Below are positions 52,341 to 62,102 of a stretch of DNA of 64,000 bases, one piece after another. Below the pieces are notes generated by a model, which was given only the letters and a program-made list of their open reading frames with translations, had not been told where the DNA came from and did not search any database. The DNA comes from an uncultured bacterium (lineage in GTDB: Bacteria > CSSED10-310 > CALFER01). The translations under genes were made by a program, and so were the position numbers. Each line of letters begins with the position of its first letter. Within the stretch, counting starts at the first letter, position 1. The stretch covers positions 62,001 through 126,000 of the forward strand of contig CALFER010000034.1 in assembly GCA_937951895.1 (NCBI GenBank). The letters are read 5' to 3'.

Positions 52341-53076
52341 ACGTCACACTGACTCCGGCTCGGATCGCGATCTTGCCCAGTGCGATTTCATCGACAACCT
52401 GACCCGATGTATTGCTGAAGTCCTGCATAATGTTCTGGCTCATTCCCTCAGAACGAGCGCCCCATCCATTCCAGCTCGAGAAATACGCCCAGGAGTCCCC
52501 TCTCTGGTGCTCGCTGACCTGAATCGCCGGCCCGAGGTTCTGTCCGAGCGCGGCCGCCATTTTTTCCGCCTTTTCTTTTGCTGCTTTCAGTGCCATGTCG
52601 CGCGCCTGTTCGCGGTATTCCTTGAACTTTGTCGTCTGGAAGTCGATCCCATGCAGATAATTGACACCCGTTTCGAGGACGGAGGCGACCAGACCATCGA
52701 GTCGTTCGGCATCGTTGACGGTTACGACCAGCGTGTTACGAGCGAAATACCCGACGAATCCGGCTTCTACATGGTCGTCCTTCCATCGAGGCTCGATACT
52801 GAGATGATCGGTCTGAATGTCTTTTTCCTGCACTCCGTATGACTTGATCGCTTCGATGGCTTTTCGAACGATCGCACCGTTCAGCTCACGGGCGATCTGG
52901 ATGGCACGATCCTTCGTCTCGATTCCGAAGGTGATGATGATTTTATCCGGTGTCGCATACACCAGCGACTCACCGATCACAGCAATCGTGCTCTTTGTTT
53001 TATCCGGATTGATTTGGGCATTGCCGTTGGTTACGCACAGCAGGATCAGGCCAATGACAAATCGGGTCAGTTTCAT
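52324..53076 (-). CDS. SIMPL (DUF541) domain periplasmic protein
   Basis: A 250-residue exported protein with a signal peptide (FVIGLILLCVTNGNA) and a SIMPL domain: 'STIAVIGESLVYATPDKIIITFGIETKD', cut here to its core, then 'KAIEAIKSYGVQEKDIQTDH' and 'GFVGYFARNTLVVTV'. Family members are periplasmic or outer-membrane-linked oligomers (BP26-like). AGGAGG lies 4 bases before the ATG. It starts 22 bases after the ankyrin gene, so both are probably one transcript. Confidence 0.9.
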   Translation of the reverse strand: MKLTRFVIGLILLCVTNGNAQINPDKTKSTIAVIGESLVYATPDKIIITFGIETKDRAIQIARELNGAIVRKAIEAIKSYGVQEKDIQTDHLSIEPRWKDDHVEAGFVGYFARNTLVVTVNDAERLDGLVASVLETGVNYLHGIDFQTTKFKEYREQARDMALKAAKEKAEKMAAALGQNLGPAIQVSEHQRGDSWAYFSSWNGWGARSEGMSQNIMQDFSNTSGQVVDEIALGKIAIRAGVSVTFRLVE

Positions 53077-53098
53077 AGCTCCTCCTTTTTTCTGAACA

Positions 53099-55465
53099 TC
53101 AGTTTCCTGATAAAATCCGGACGATTTCCGTCAATTTTTCCTTCTCAGCGAACTGCTTCGCCGTCATTCCGCGATACGGGACATTCGGGTCCGCACCCTT
53201 CACCATCAGTTTCCGAAGGATCGCCGGGGATTTTTGCTTGACCGCGAGATGGAGCGGCATCATGCCATCCTTCATCTTGAAGTTGACATCGGCTCCCTGA
53301 TCGATCACGCGGAGCGCGACGGCTTCGTCATTGAGGATACTCATCAACAGCACGTTCCATCCATCCTTCGTCACCGCATCGACCTTCGCGCCTTTATCGA
53401 GCAGTTTCATGGCGAGGTCGTGCTGTTTTCCGTTGATGGCATACAGGATCGGCTTCCATCCGTCGGGTCCGTCATAGTTGACATCCGCTCCCCGGTCGAT
53501 CATCAGCGATGCGAGTTCCGACTGCTGCTTGTCGATCGCTCCGATCAGATGCCGGCTGCACGTCTTCGGATCGAACGGCGCGCCTTTTCTGAGGAGTTCG
53601 AGTGCGAGATCCCATTGTTCACTGGAAGCTGCCAGATCGAAGTAGGAGGTATCGAGCACGAGTGTCGGGTTCAGATCCGCGCCTTTTTCGACGAGGAGTT
53701 TCGCGATGCCCGTCTTTTTGAGGTGAATCGCATATCGAAGCGGAGTCCAGCTTTCATTGGGGCGCCCATCCACCGGATACCCGTTTTCGACCAGAAACCG
53801 GACCTGATCGATATGGTTCCAGTAGACCATGTTGTTGAGCAGCCCGAGATCTCCGAAGTTATAGATGCCGGTTGCGATCATCGCGGTTCGATCCCTCAGA
53901 TATCCATGGATGGCCGGATCGCCTGCACACGTCTGCATGACCGTCCGGAATCCGCGAACAGCCGTTTCGGTGTCGCCGGCCGATGCGGCCATTTCGGCTG
54001 CGGACAATTCCGATGCATGCGGTCCCGAAAAAGCGGCAATCTCGGCTTCGATCTGATCCCAGTACCATCCATTGTCGATCAGCGTGATCGAACGGAACCC
54101 ATATCTGAGATCAACTCGAACGGGCAGGCTGTCGAGGAGTTTCTTCGCCTCGGAGTAATCGCCCTGCCAGGATGACACAAGCATCCGCTGGGTTGTGAGG
54201 CAGGCCTGATCGTATCCGGTCCAGGACGGTTCCTTCTCGTATCCGTCCAGGACTTCGCGAACCTTGTCCCGAACATCATCTCGCCTAAACAGGCTTTTTC
54301 CTCCGGATGATTTCATTTCGTTTGCGACGTCCCGCATTGTCCGGATGTACAGAAAGGGAATGATCGTATCATAGCGTTTCGTTTCGCGGCATGCGTCGGC
54401 GAAGTTTTCCATCTGTTCGATGCTACCATGCCAGCGTGGAGTCAGATCGTAAGCGAATGCACGATAGGCCTCGAGATAATCGAACTGGGCGGCCGTGGCC
54501 TGCAGAAACCAGTACCAGGCATCATGCGGAGAACTCTCGGAGTTGGAACGGATCGACGCGATCATCTTGACGGCGGCTTCCGGGCGCTCGCGATGCAGGT
54601 CGTGCGCAGACTGGAAATGACTGACGGCCCGCTCGATCCCGCTGAGGAACGCGCGCATTTTGTCTTCCGGGACGCTTTGTGCAAACGCATTGCCTCGGAT
54701 TCCCCATGCATCTTTACTGATTGTGCATCCCTGCAACATGTTGCGAAGCCAGGGGTCGATCTGCGTGTTTTTTTCGATCCGTCCCCAGAGTTGCGGCCAG
54801 TCGATTCCGCCCAGTACGTCACTGTCCATCGCCAGGATCAGCCGATAGGCGATCTGAGCATTCTGAGCGCTGAACTCGCCATTCGTGATCGCGGCGGCGA
54901 TCTCGGCCTGCGCCGCACGGAACGCCTCCCCCGCGGCTGCCTGTCTGGTGCGTCCCTGATAGAAACAGGCTCGTGCGAGATGCATCTGGAAGAGGGATTG
55001 GATTGTGTGTGAGAGTCTGCCGGCGGCATCGGGATGCTTGAATACGCGTGTCAGCGTGTCCTCTGCGGAGGCAAAATCGCCGATCAGTTCCTGCATCCCG
55101 CCGATAAACCCGGCCAGCAGAAGATCCGTTTCCGGAAGTGCGGCGGCGGGGAGGGCATCTTTCAGACGCGCTTGAAGATCCGGAACGTCCGCGCGGCAGG
55201 CTTCCGCTTTGATGCAAGTTGCGAGAAGATCTTTTTGCGAAGTCGAAAGAGACGTTGTCGAGGTGTTTTTTCCTGACGATCGGACGGTAGTATTCGCATC
55301 GAGGAACGACCTGAAAAGAGCCAGATAGTCGTTCTGAAGAGACTGCGATTGATCCGGGATCGAGTATTTGATTTCGGGGGGTTCTTTGGTGCTTGCGCGC
55401 GGCGGGCAGAGTGAGGTGAGCAGGCCAAGGAGCAACACGACGATGATCGAACACTTTTTCTGCAT
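53099..55465 (-). CDS. Exported ankyrin-repeat protein
   Basis: A 788-residue protein with a signal peptide (CSIIVVLLLGLLTSL, cleavage near PRAS). The first 560 residues are helical, with TPR-like patches and no recognised domain. The C-terminal 230 residues hold about six ankyrin repeats ('VRFLVENGYPVDGR', 'AKLLVEKGADLN', 'ASLMIDRGADVNYDGPDG', 'AMKLLDKGAKVDAVTKDG', 'LRVIDQGADVNFKMKDG', 'LRKLMVKGADPN'). A periplasmic binding scaffold is inferred. I chose ATG 55465, with AAAGGAG 7 bases upstream; longer frames cross the promoter. Confidence 0.85.
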   Translation of the reverse strand: MQKKCSIIVVLLLGLLTSLCPPRASTKEPPEIKYSIPDQSQSLQNDYLALFRSFLDANTTVRSSGKNTSTTSLSTSQKDLLATCIKAEACRADVPDLQARLKDALPAAALPETDLLLAGFIGGMQELIGDFASAEDTLTRVFKHPDAAGRLSHTIQSLFQMHLARACFYQGRTRQAAAGEAFRAAQAEIAAAITNGEFSAQNAQIAYRLILAMDSDVLGGIDWPQLWGRIEKNTQIDPWLRNMLQGCTISKDAWGIRGNAFAQSVPEDKMRAFLSGIERAVSHFQSAHDLHRERPEAAVKMIASIRSNSESSPHDAWYWFLQATAAQFDYLEAYRAFAYDLTPRWHGSIEQMENFADACRETKRYDTIIPFLYIRTMRDVANEMKSSGGKSLFRRDDVRDKVREVLDGYEKEPSWTGYDQACLTTQRMLVSSWQGDYSEAKKLLDSLPVRVDLRYGFRSITLIDNGWYWDQIEAEIAAFSGPHASELSAAEMAASAGDTETAVRGFRTVMQTCAGDPAIHGYLRDRTAMIATGIYNFGDLGLLNNMVYWNHIDQVRFLVENGYPVDGRPNESWTPLRYAIHLKKTGIAKLLVEKGADLNPTLVLDTSYFDLAASSEQWDLALELLRKGAPFDPKTCSRHLIGAIDKQQSELASLMIDRGADVNYDGPDGWKPILYAINGKQHDLAMKLLDKGAKVDAVTKDGWNVLLMSILNDEAVALRVIDQGADVNFKMKDGMMPLHLAVKQKSPAILRKLMVKGADPNVPYRGMTAKQFAEKEKLTEIVRILSGN

Positions 55466-55540
55466 GAGAATCTCCTTTCGATCGGGTCGGCTTTCGTACA
55501 TCGGTGGCGGATGTTCGACGTTTTCGATTGAGTAAAGCGG

Positions 55541-55569
55541 AGTATACTCCAGTGGATACACTGTCACAA
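55541..55569 (-). promoter_or_regulatory. Promoter of the ankyrin-SIMPL transcript
   Basis: On the minus strand TTGTGA (55564-55569) and TATACT (55541-55546) are 17 bases apart. It is back to back with the protease promoter 35 bases away, so the two transcripts could be jointly regulated. Confidence 0.6.
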
Positions 55570-55603
55570 TCCTGTCGATCAAAAGCGCGAATCCCCTCAC
55601 CTG

Positions 55604-55632
55604 TTGGCATTTCGTGTGCATTGCCCTAGAAT
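55604..55632 (+). promoter_or_regulatory. Promoter of the C25 protease gene
   Basis: TTGGCA (55604-55609) and TAGAAT (55627-55632) are 17 bases apart, 56 bases before the ATG at 55689. A GAGGAG ribosome site lies in the leader. Confidence 0.6.
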
Positions 55633-55688
55633 GACGGGTCGCGGTGTGTTCAATGCGACCGCAGGACTTTCAATCAGAGGAGATCCGC

Positions 55689-58600
55689 ATGAAAAGGTTG
55701 TCCTTACCGGGTTATGCGCTGGTGGTGCTGGTGTGCTGTCCGACTTTCGCTTCGATGCTCGAGTATTCGTACGATTTTTCACAACCTGAATTGATCGATT
55801 CACCGAGAAATCTCGACGGAGCGCCGGGCGATGAGGCGTACGTGAAGATCGACATGCCGGGTTCTCCGCTCGCCGCACATCCCGGACAACCCCTGATTCC
55901 GCATTATCCCGTGACGCTTCTTATTCCTCAGGGCGAAATCGTGACCGGGATCGAAGTTGATGCTGAAGGCTGGGACCGGATTCCCGGCACACACCGGCTT
56001 CTTCCCTCCCAGCGCGATCTGCCGCTGTCAAAGATGGAGAACGCCATGCCGGATCGCCCGGATCCGGTGCTCTATGCTTCGGACTCCTGGTATCCGTCCG
56101 CTCTGCATTCGCAACCGAAAACATTCTGGTTGAAAGGCTATCAACTCCTCACCATCAATCTCTTCCCCGTCCGATACATTCCTGCCAGAGGCGAAATTGA
56201 AGCGAGCTCGCGGCTGACGTTGACTGTTCTGACGCGCCCCTCCGGGAAACCGGCGGATGTCGTGCGCGTGAGAAACAATCGGAGCGATCGGGACTGGGTG
56301 GCTGGGAAGGTTCAGAATCCGGAGTTGCTCACGGATTACCGGGTTGAAGCGCCGACGCGGCCGAGTCTTCTGGAATCGCGCGATGAGTTTGATTACATCA
56401 TCATCACGACCCAGGCGATCATGAACATGGGAGGGCCGAACAACTTTCAGGATTTACTGGCATTCAAGGCAACGCGCGGTTTGTCGGGAACGATCCGGAC
56501 GGTCGAACAGATCACGTCGCAGTATCCGGGAAACGACACGGCGACCAAGGTCCGGAATTTCTGCATCGATGCCTATGAGAACATGAATGCCCAGTGGATT
56601 CTGCTCGGAGGCGATCATCAACAGGTGCCGACTCGCGGGTGTTATGCGACGGGAGAGGGTGAGGAAGATTCGACGATCCCGACCGACATGTACTTCGGGT
56701 GTCTGGACGGCACCTGGGATGCCTCGGGAGACGGCGTTTACGGAGAAATCAATGATGGGCCGGGCGGTGGAGATCCGGATATGTATGCGGAACTCTACAT
56801 CGGTCGGGCATCGGTCGAGAGTGATACGCAACTCCACAATTTCGTTTCCAAGACGCTGACCTACGAAACCGACAACTATGCACAGGAATGGGCGGACAAC
56901 GCCCTTTTACTCGGAGAATATCTCTGGCCGGCAACCTACGGCGATTACTACATGAATGAACTCTGGCACGGGAGCGATGCGTGTGGATACACAACGCCGG
57001 GATATCCTGAGAACTGGGACATCGATAAATTGTATGCGAGCGAGGCATCGTGGGGATCAAGCGATCTGATTCCGAAACTCAACTCGAACAATCTGTTTTG
57101 GGTAAACCACCTCGGGCATGCCAACGAAACGACGGTCATGAATCTGGGGAATTCGAACGTCGACGGTCTGACGAATTCCCGGCCATTCCTGGTGTACAGC
57201 CAGGGTTGTTATGCGGGAGCTTTCGATACGACCGATTGTATTGCAGAGCATTTTTCCTGGGCTGCTCACGGCGCATTCTCCGTCATCATGAATGGACGAT
57301 ACGGATGGGGTGAAATCGGCTGCACCGATGGCTCGTCGCAGTATTTTCATCGGCAGTTTCACGATGCCTATTTCACTGAGAATATTCGTGAAATCGGCAA
57401 AATGAACCAGGATTCCAAGGAAGACAACGTCTGGTGCATGGACTACAAATCGAACCGGTGGGTCTGTTACGAACTGAATCTGTTGGGATGTCCGCAGACA
57501 CCGATCAACGGCATCGTGACGACACGCGGACTATTCCAGTTCGATCGAACTGCCTACGCAACCGACGGAACGATGCTCTGCCGGGCACTCGACGTGGATC
57601 TCAATGCAAATCCCTCGGCAGCGGACATGGTTCAGATTACGATCACTGTCGATGGTTCTCCGGAATCCGAACCGATGACTCTGGTGGAGACCGGGGTGAA
57701 CACATCGGTATTCGAAGGAACGATCGCGCTGCATGCGGGGACGGCGACGCCTGGGGACGGTGACCTTGATGTAACGGAGGGACAAACGATCCGGGGCACG
57801 TACATCGATGTATCGGACGGATTCGGGGGAACGAATGTTCCGGTTGTTGACACGGCCCTGGTCGACTCCATCCCTGCAGGAATCTCGAACGTCTACATCG
57901 CGCATCTCGATGATACCTCCGCCACGATCAACTGGCAGACCACCGAGCCGTGCAACGCGACGGTTATATACGACATCGGAACACCTCCGACAGCAGGTTC
58001 GGCATCGGTCGAGCAACTCACCACCTCCCATTCCGTGACTCTGACGGGACTCTCCCAGTGTCTCGATTACTACTTCAAAGTGGAATCCCGCGATGGCGCG
58101 GGCAACCTCGTGACCGACGACAACTCGGGCATGTTCTACCATTTCACGACGATGATCCGTGTGTTTGCGCTCGACGAACCGATGGATGCCAATCCGGGAT
58201 GGACGGTCTCGGGGGACTGGCAGTTCGGGCATCCGACCGGAGCGCCGGCGGGACCGGGAAGCGATCCGAGCAACGGATTCGACGGAACGAACGTGTACGG
58301 AACGAATCTCAATGGAAGTTACCAGAGCGCTTCGTCACCTTATTATCTGACCACGCCGGCCATCGATTGCAGTGCGTGCCTGGGGGCGACACTGAGCTTC
58401 CAGCGCTGGCTGGCGATCGACGGAACGGATAACGGGGACAGTGCGACGATAGAGATTTCATCGAATGGAACGACCTGGACGACGCTGTATCAGAATCCTC
58501 CGAGCAACTTCTACGAGTATCGATGGACGCTCGTGACGTATGATATTTCGCAATATGCGGACGGACAGTCGACCGTGTATATTCGCTGGGGCATGGGACC

Positions 58601-61600
58601 CGGCGGAACAGGGAGTGTCGGCGGCTGGAATCTCGATAATGTCCAGATCTCGTATCCGGCACCCTGTAACGTCCCGATTCTCCTCCACATGTCGCACGCA
58701 ATCGATGATTCGACCGGCAACAACGATGGAGCGATCAATCCGCTCGAAACGATCGGCATGCCGGTCACGCTTCGCAATGTCGGATTGGATGCTTCCGCTG
58801 TGACCGCGACGCTGATTTCGACCAATCCGAGTGTTCAGATCGATCAGGGGACGGCTTCCTATGGAGACATCATTCAGGGAGGCTCGGGAGCGGGCGATGC
58901 ACCGTTTGCCTTCCATGTAACCGATGCGGTATCGGATGGAGACGATATCCAGTTTGTCATCAACTGGACGAGTGCTGAAACGAACGGAAGTGCGTCGTTC
59001 ATGGAAGAAATCGTCGCGGCGAAACTTGCGTTCGACGACGTGTATGTCATCGATCCGGATCGTGGCGACAACGATGGCATTCTGGACCCCGGTGAGACGG
59101 CACAATTGTCGGTCACGCTTCACAACGAAGGTCGGCTCGATGCCACTCAGATCAGCGGGACTTTGACGGTCGATCACCCCGAATGGGTCACGATCGGCGA
59201 CGCCGAATCGGACTTTGCCGATGTGCCCGCGGGATCGAGTGGTGCCGCGATCGATCCGTTCTTCACCGTGAGCGCGCTCCCGACGGTTCCGGATCATTCG
59301 ATGGTCGTTTTCACTTTGCATCTGGAATCGTACGGGCATTCGCGCGATGTCCAGTTCGAGGTGGAGATCACGACGTCGACATTCGCCCGCCGCCACTTTT
59401 GGCCGTTGGATCAGGATCCGGGATGGACGACCGAGGGTCAGTGGGCGTTCGGTATCCCCGCCGGAAGCGGTGGTGATCCGAGTTCAGGGTTCACGGGGGA
59501 GCATGTTTACGGTTACAATCTGGCGGGATCCTATCCGAACAATATGGCCCTGACGTCGCTTGTCTCGGAATCAATCAACTGCGCCAACTATACCGGCGTC
59601 AATGTCCGATTCCAGCGTTGGCTGGGTGTCGAGAGCAGTTCGTATGACCATGCGACGTTCGATGTATCGAATAACGGCGGATCGACGTGGACCACCATCT
59701 GGAGTCACTCGGGCAGTTCATTTACGGATCCCGGATGGATTCAGCAAGCGTACGATATTTCGGCGATCGCCGACGGGCAGCCGTCGGTGCTGCTCCGCTG
59801 GACAATGGGTCCGACCGACAGTTCGGTCGTGTATTGCGGATGGAACATCGATGACATCGAAATCTGGGCAGAGATGAACAATCCTCAACCGAATCTCGCA
59901 TATGAATCTCATCTCATCGATGACAGCGCGGGGAACGATGACGGGACCATGAATCCCGGGGAAACCGTGCTGCTCGGTATCACCGCTCACAATTACGGCA
60001 TCGGCGGATCCGGGTTCACGGCCTATCTTTCCAGTTCGAGTCCTCATGTGACCATCACCCAGAACACCTCGACCTTCCCGGCCATGCCGCCCGGAGGGAC
60101 CGGGGCGACGTCGGTTCCATTCGAAATCGCCCTTTCGGACTCGGCAACCGACCAGGAGACGATTCCGTTTTCGGTCACGTGGACGAGTTCAGAGGGCAAT
60201 GGATCTTTCGCGTTCTCGGATCTGGTCACCGCAGCGCATCTCGAAGCCGGAAGCGTGGTCGTGCTCGATCCGGAGCGCGGGGATGCGGATGGGATCCTGG
60301 ATCCTTCCGAAACCGCTCAACTGTCAGTGACGTTGCTCAATTCCGGACATGCGGATGCGACCGGCCTGAGTGCTGTTCTGACTTCCGATCATCCCGAATA
60401 CATCATGATCGACGACAACGCCGCGGAATTTCCGGATGTTCCCATGCAGGGATCCGCAACCAGCGTCGATCCGCATTTCACCGTGACCGCCAACAGTTTC
60501 ACACCCGATCACACCATGATCACCTTCACTCTGGCGATAACCGGCGAGGGAATCTCGACGACATCCGCCTTCCAGATCGAGGTGACCACCTCGAACTTCG
60601 CGCGTCGATACCTGTGGACGCTGGATACGAACCCGGGATGGACCACGGAGCCGAACTGGGCCTGGGGGGATCCGGCGGGAACCGGAGGCGATCCTCAGAA
60701 CGGGTTCACCGGCACGAATGTGTACGGGTACAACCTGAACGGCTCGTATGAAAACAGCATGCCCGAAAAGAATCTCACGACGACGGCGATCGACTGCAGC
60801 CAGCTTCAGGATGTGGAACTCCGGTTCATGCGCTGGCTCGGAGTCGAGAGCGCGTCTTATGATCATGCCGCCGTCAGAATTTCGACCAACGGATCGACAT
60901 GGACTGACATCTGGTCACACACCGGATCGACACTCAATGAAACTTCCTGGACCGAGCAGACCTACGATATTTCGACGATCGCCGACGGGAATACGATCTA
61001 TCTGCGGTGGGTGATGGGCGCAAGTGACAGCTCGCTTGTTTACAGTGGATGGAATATCGATGATATCGAGATCTGGGCATCATCCGGATCGGGTGGCCCG
61101 ACCCGGACACCGACAATTCCTCCATCTCAGACTCCCACGCGGACACCAACCCCCACCCGGACTCCGACCGCAACGTTCACCGCGGTCCCGACGGCAACGC
61201 CTTCTCCGCCATCCCCCACTCCGACGACTCCTCCGACGCACACGCCCAATCCCACCTCGACCGTCACTCCTCTCCCGACTTCGACGCCCGAGCCGACGAT
61301 GACACCGGAAGCGACCGCGACACCGGCGATGCCGGCAGGAATGACGTTGGTCATGCCGGATACGGATCTCGGAGCCGGAGAGCTGTTCCGGTTGGAGATG
61401 TATTGCTGCAATGAAGCAGACACCGCGGTGTCGTGCGATGCCTATCTGCTGCTGGGCGTGTATGGCATGTATTGGTGCTGGCCGTCGTGGCAGCCGGTCG
61501 AAGCGGGTCTGGACTATGAGCGGCATGAACTGGCTGCGGCATCACAGACTCATGAGGTTGTGCTGGAGTTCGACTGGCCATCCGGTGTCGGAGCCGCAAA

Positions 61601-61688
61601 TGGACTCGATTTCTACGGCGCTCTGTTTCATGCGGGTGGATGGGAAATCATCGGCGATTTCCAGCACATCGCATGGAGTTACCATTGA
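55689..61688 (+). CDS. Giant gingipain-type (C25) cysteine protease with repeated beta-domains
   Basis: A 1999-residue secreted protein. After a signal peptide (LVVLVCCPTFA) and a propeptide of about 210 residues comes a C25 domain (about 232-600) with catalytic-type His477 in 'NHLGHANET' and Cys507 in 'YSQGCYAGAFD'. A fibronectin III-like domain (about 730-820) follows. Then three immune-inhibitor-A/MAM-like modules (starting near 824, 1234 and 1638), each with 'PGWT' and a final 'GWN[IL]D[DN][VI]', are separated by pairs of CARDB-like domains ('LDP[GS]ETAQLSVTL'). A Thr/Pro linker (about 1797-1880) leads to the shared domain (about 1883-1999; 'LLGVYGMYWCWPSW', 'FDWPSGVGAANG'). It is probably surface-anchored or released to degrade proteins. 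Confidence 0.9.
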   Translation: MKRLSLPGYALVVLVCCPTFASMLEYSYDFSQPELIDSPRNLDGAPGDEAYVKIDMPGSPLAAHPGQPLIPHYPVTLLIPQGEIVTGIEVDAEGWDRIPGTHRLLPSQRDLPLSKMENAMPDRPDPVLYASDSWYPSALHSQPKTFWLKGYQLLTINLFPVRYIPARGEIEASSRLTLTVLTRPSGKPADVVRVRNNRSDRDWVAGKVQNPELLTDYRVEAPTRPSLLESRDEFDYIIITTQAIMNMGGPNNFQDLLAFKATRGLSGTIRTVEQITSQYPGNDTATKVRNFCIDAYENMNAQWILLGGDHQQVPTRGCYATGEGEEDSTIPTDMYFGCLDGTWDASGDGVYGEINDGPGGGDPDMYAELYIGRASVESDTQLHNFVSKTLTYETDNYAQEWADNALLLGEYLWPATYGDYYMNELWHGSDACGYTTPGYPENWDIDKLYASEASWGSSDLIPKLNSNNLFWVNHLGHANETTVMNLGNSNVDGLTNSRPFLVYSQGCYAGAFDTTDCIAEHFSWAAHGAFSVIMNGRYGWGEIGCTDGSSQYFHRQFHDAYFTENIREIGKMNQDSKEDNVWCMDYKSNRWVCYELNLLGCPQTPINGIVTTRGLFQFDRTAYATDGTMLCRALDVDLNANPSAADMVQITITVDGSPESEPMTLVETGVNTSVFEGTIALHAGTATPGDGDLDVTEGQTIRGTYIDVSDGFGGTNVPVVDTALVDSIPAGISNVYIAHLDDTSATINWQTTEPCNATVIYDIGTPPTAGSASVEQLTTSHSVTLTGLSQCLDYYFKVESRDGAGNLVTDDNSGMFYHFTTMIRVFALDEPMDANPGWTVSGDWQFGHPTGAPAGPGSDPSNGFDGTNVYGTNLNGSYQSASSPYYLTTPAIDCSACLGATLSFQRWLAIDGTDNGDSATIEISSNGTTWTTLYQNPPSNFYEYRWTLVTYDISQYADGQSTVYIRWGMGPGGTGSVGGWNLDNVQISYPAPCNVPILLHMSHAIDDSTGNNDGAINPLETIGMPVTLRNVGLDASAVTATLISTNPSVQIDQGTASYGDIIQGGSGAGDAPFAFHVTDAVSDGDDIQFVINWTSAETNGSASFMEEIVAAKLAFDDVYVIDPDRGDNDGILDPGETAQLSVTLHNEGRLDATQISGTLTVDHPEWVTIGDAESDFADVPAGSSGAAIDPFFTVSALPTVPDHSMVVFTLHLESYGHSRDVQFEVEITTSTFARRHFWPLDQDPGWTTEGQWAFGIPAGSGGDPSSGFTGEHVYGYNLAGSYPNNMALTSLVSESINCANYTGVNVRFQRWLGVESSSYDHATFDVSNNGGSTWTTIWSHSGSSFTDPGWIQQAYDISAIADGQPSVLLRWTMGPTDSSVVYCGWNIDDIEIWAEMNNPQPNLAYESHLIDDSAGNDDGTMNPGETVLLGITAHNYGIGGSGFTAYLSSSSPHVTITQNTSTFPAMPPGGTGATSVPFEIALSDSATDQETIPFSVTWTSSEGNGSFAFSDLVTAAHLEAGSVVVLDPERGDADGILDPSETAQLSVTLLNSGHADATGLSAVLTSDHPEYIMIDDNAAEFPDVPMQGSATSVDPHFTVTANSFTPDHTMITFTLAITGEGISTTSAFQIEVTTSNFARRYLWTLDTNPGWTTEPNWAWGDPAGTGGDPQNGFTGTNVYGYNLNGSYENSMPEKNLTTTAIDCSQLQDVELRFMRWLGVESASYDHAAVRISTNGSTWTDIWSHTGSTLNETSWTEQTYDISTIADGNTIYLRWVMGASDSSLVYSGWNIDDIEIWASSGSGGPTRTPTIPPSQTPTRTPTPTRTPTATFTAVPTATPSPPSPTPTTPPTHTPNPTSTVTPLPTSTPEPTMTPEATATPAMPAGMTLVMPDTDLGAGELFRLEMYCCNEADTAVSCDAYLLLGVYGMYWCWPSWQPVEAGLDYERHELAAASQTHEVVLEFDWPSGVGAANGLDFYGALFHAGGWEIIGDFQHIAWSYH
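61081..61335 (+). repeat. Thr/Pro codon-repeat linker
   Basis: This low-complexity stretch of the protease gene encodes about 85 residues dominated by Thr-Pro and Pro-Thr steps. Similar stretches occur at about 38040-38150 and 40372-40550 in the two other genes with the shared domain. They form extended, possibly glycosylated, linkers. They are degenerate coding repeats, not CRISPR or tandem DNA repeats. Confidence 0.7.
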
Positions 61689-62068
61689 GCATCATTCATG
61701 TTGGACTGGCGGTCTCCTCGGAAGCATCGGCTCGGAGAATCTTCATCGAGCTGTTCGGTTTCCGGGAGTTGTATCGATTCAAACTGGAGCGGGATCATGC
61801 CTGGAGTTTGATGCGGATCGATTCCACAGCGGATGTGATGGTGTATGATGCGGGAAATTCAAAACTCGAAGTCTTCATCCCCGTCCGTCCCCCGGAACCG
61901 GCGATCACATTCAATCATGTCTGTCTGGCGGTGGATGATGTCGAGGAAACCGTCAGAAAAGCGGAACTGCTGGGATTCGAAATACGTAGAATCTCGAAGG
62001 AATCTCGACTGGTCACATTCATCATCGATCGGGACGGCAATCTGTATGAGATCAAACCGGGGGGATGA
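61685..62068 (+). CDS. VOC (glyoxalase-fold) family protein
   Basis: A 127-residue protein with the two beta-alpha-beta-beta-beta modules of the vicinal-oxygen-chelate superfamily: 'IIHVGLAVSSEASARRIFIE' opens module one, and 'FNHVCLAVDDVEETVRKAEL' opens module two, ending 'FIIDRDGNLYEIKPG' with a metal-type Glu. It could be a methylmalonyl-CoA epimerase, glyoxalase or resistance-type enzyme; I cannot decide. The best start is a TTG at 61685, 6 bases after GGAG, overlapping the protease stop as TTGA. Longer frames would lie inside the protease gene. Confidence 0.8.
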   Translation: MSIIHVGLAVSSEASARRIFIELFGFRELYRFKLERDHAWSLMRIDSTADVMVYDAGNSKLEVFIPVRPPEPAITFNHVCLAVDDVEETVRKAELLGFEIRRISKESRLVTFIIDRDGNLYEIKPGG

Positions 62069-62102
62069 GCAGTCTGCGATCCGGATGAAGGGATAAACCG
62101 AA

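Noticed and set aside
53234..54175. 313-residue plus-strand frame opposite the ankyrin gene
   Set aside because: Antisense to clear ankyrin repeats and without its own start signals.
61081..61335. Possible CRISPR or tandem DNA repeat
   Set aside because: The repetition is irregular and in frame, encoding a Thr/Pro linker; there are no equal spacers or constant direct repeats.
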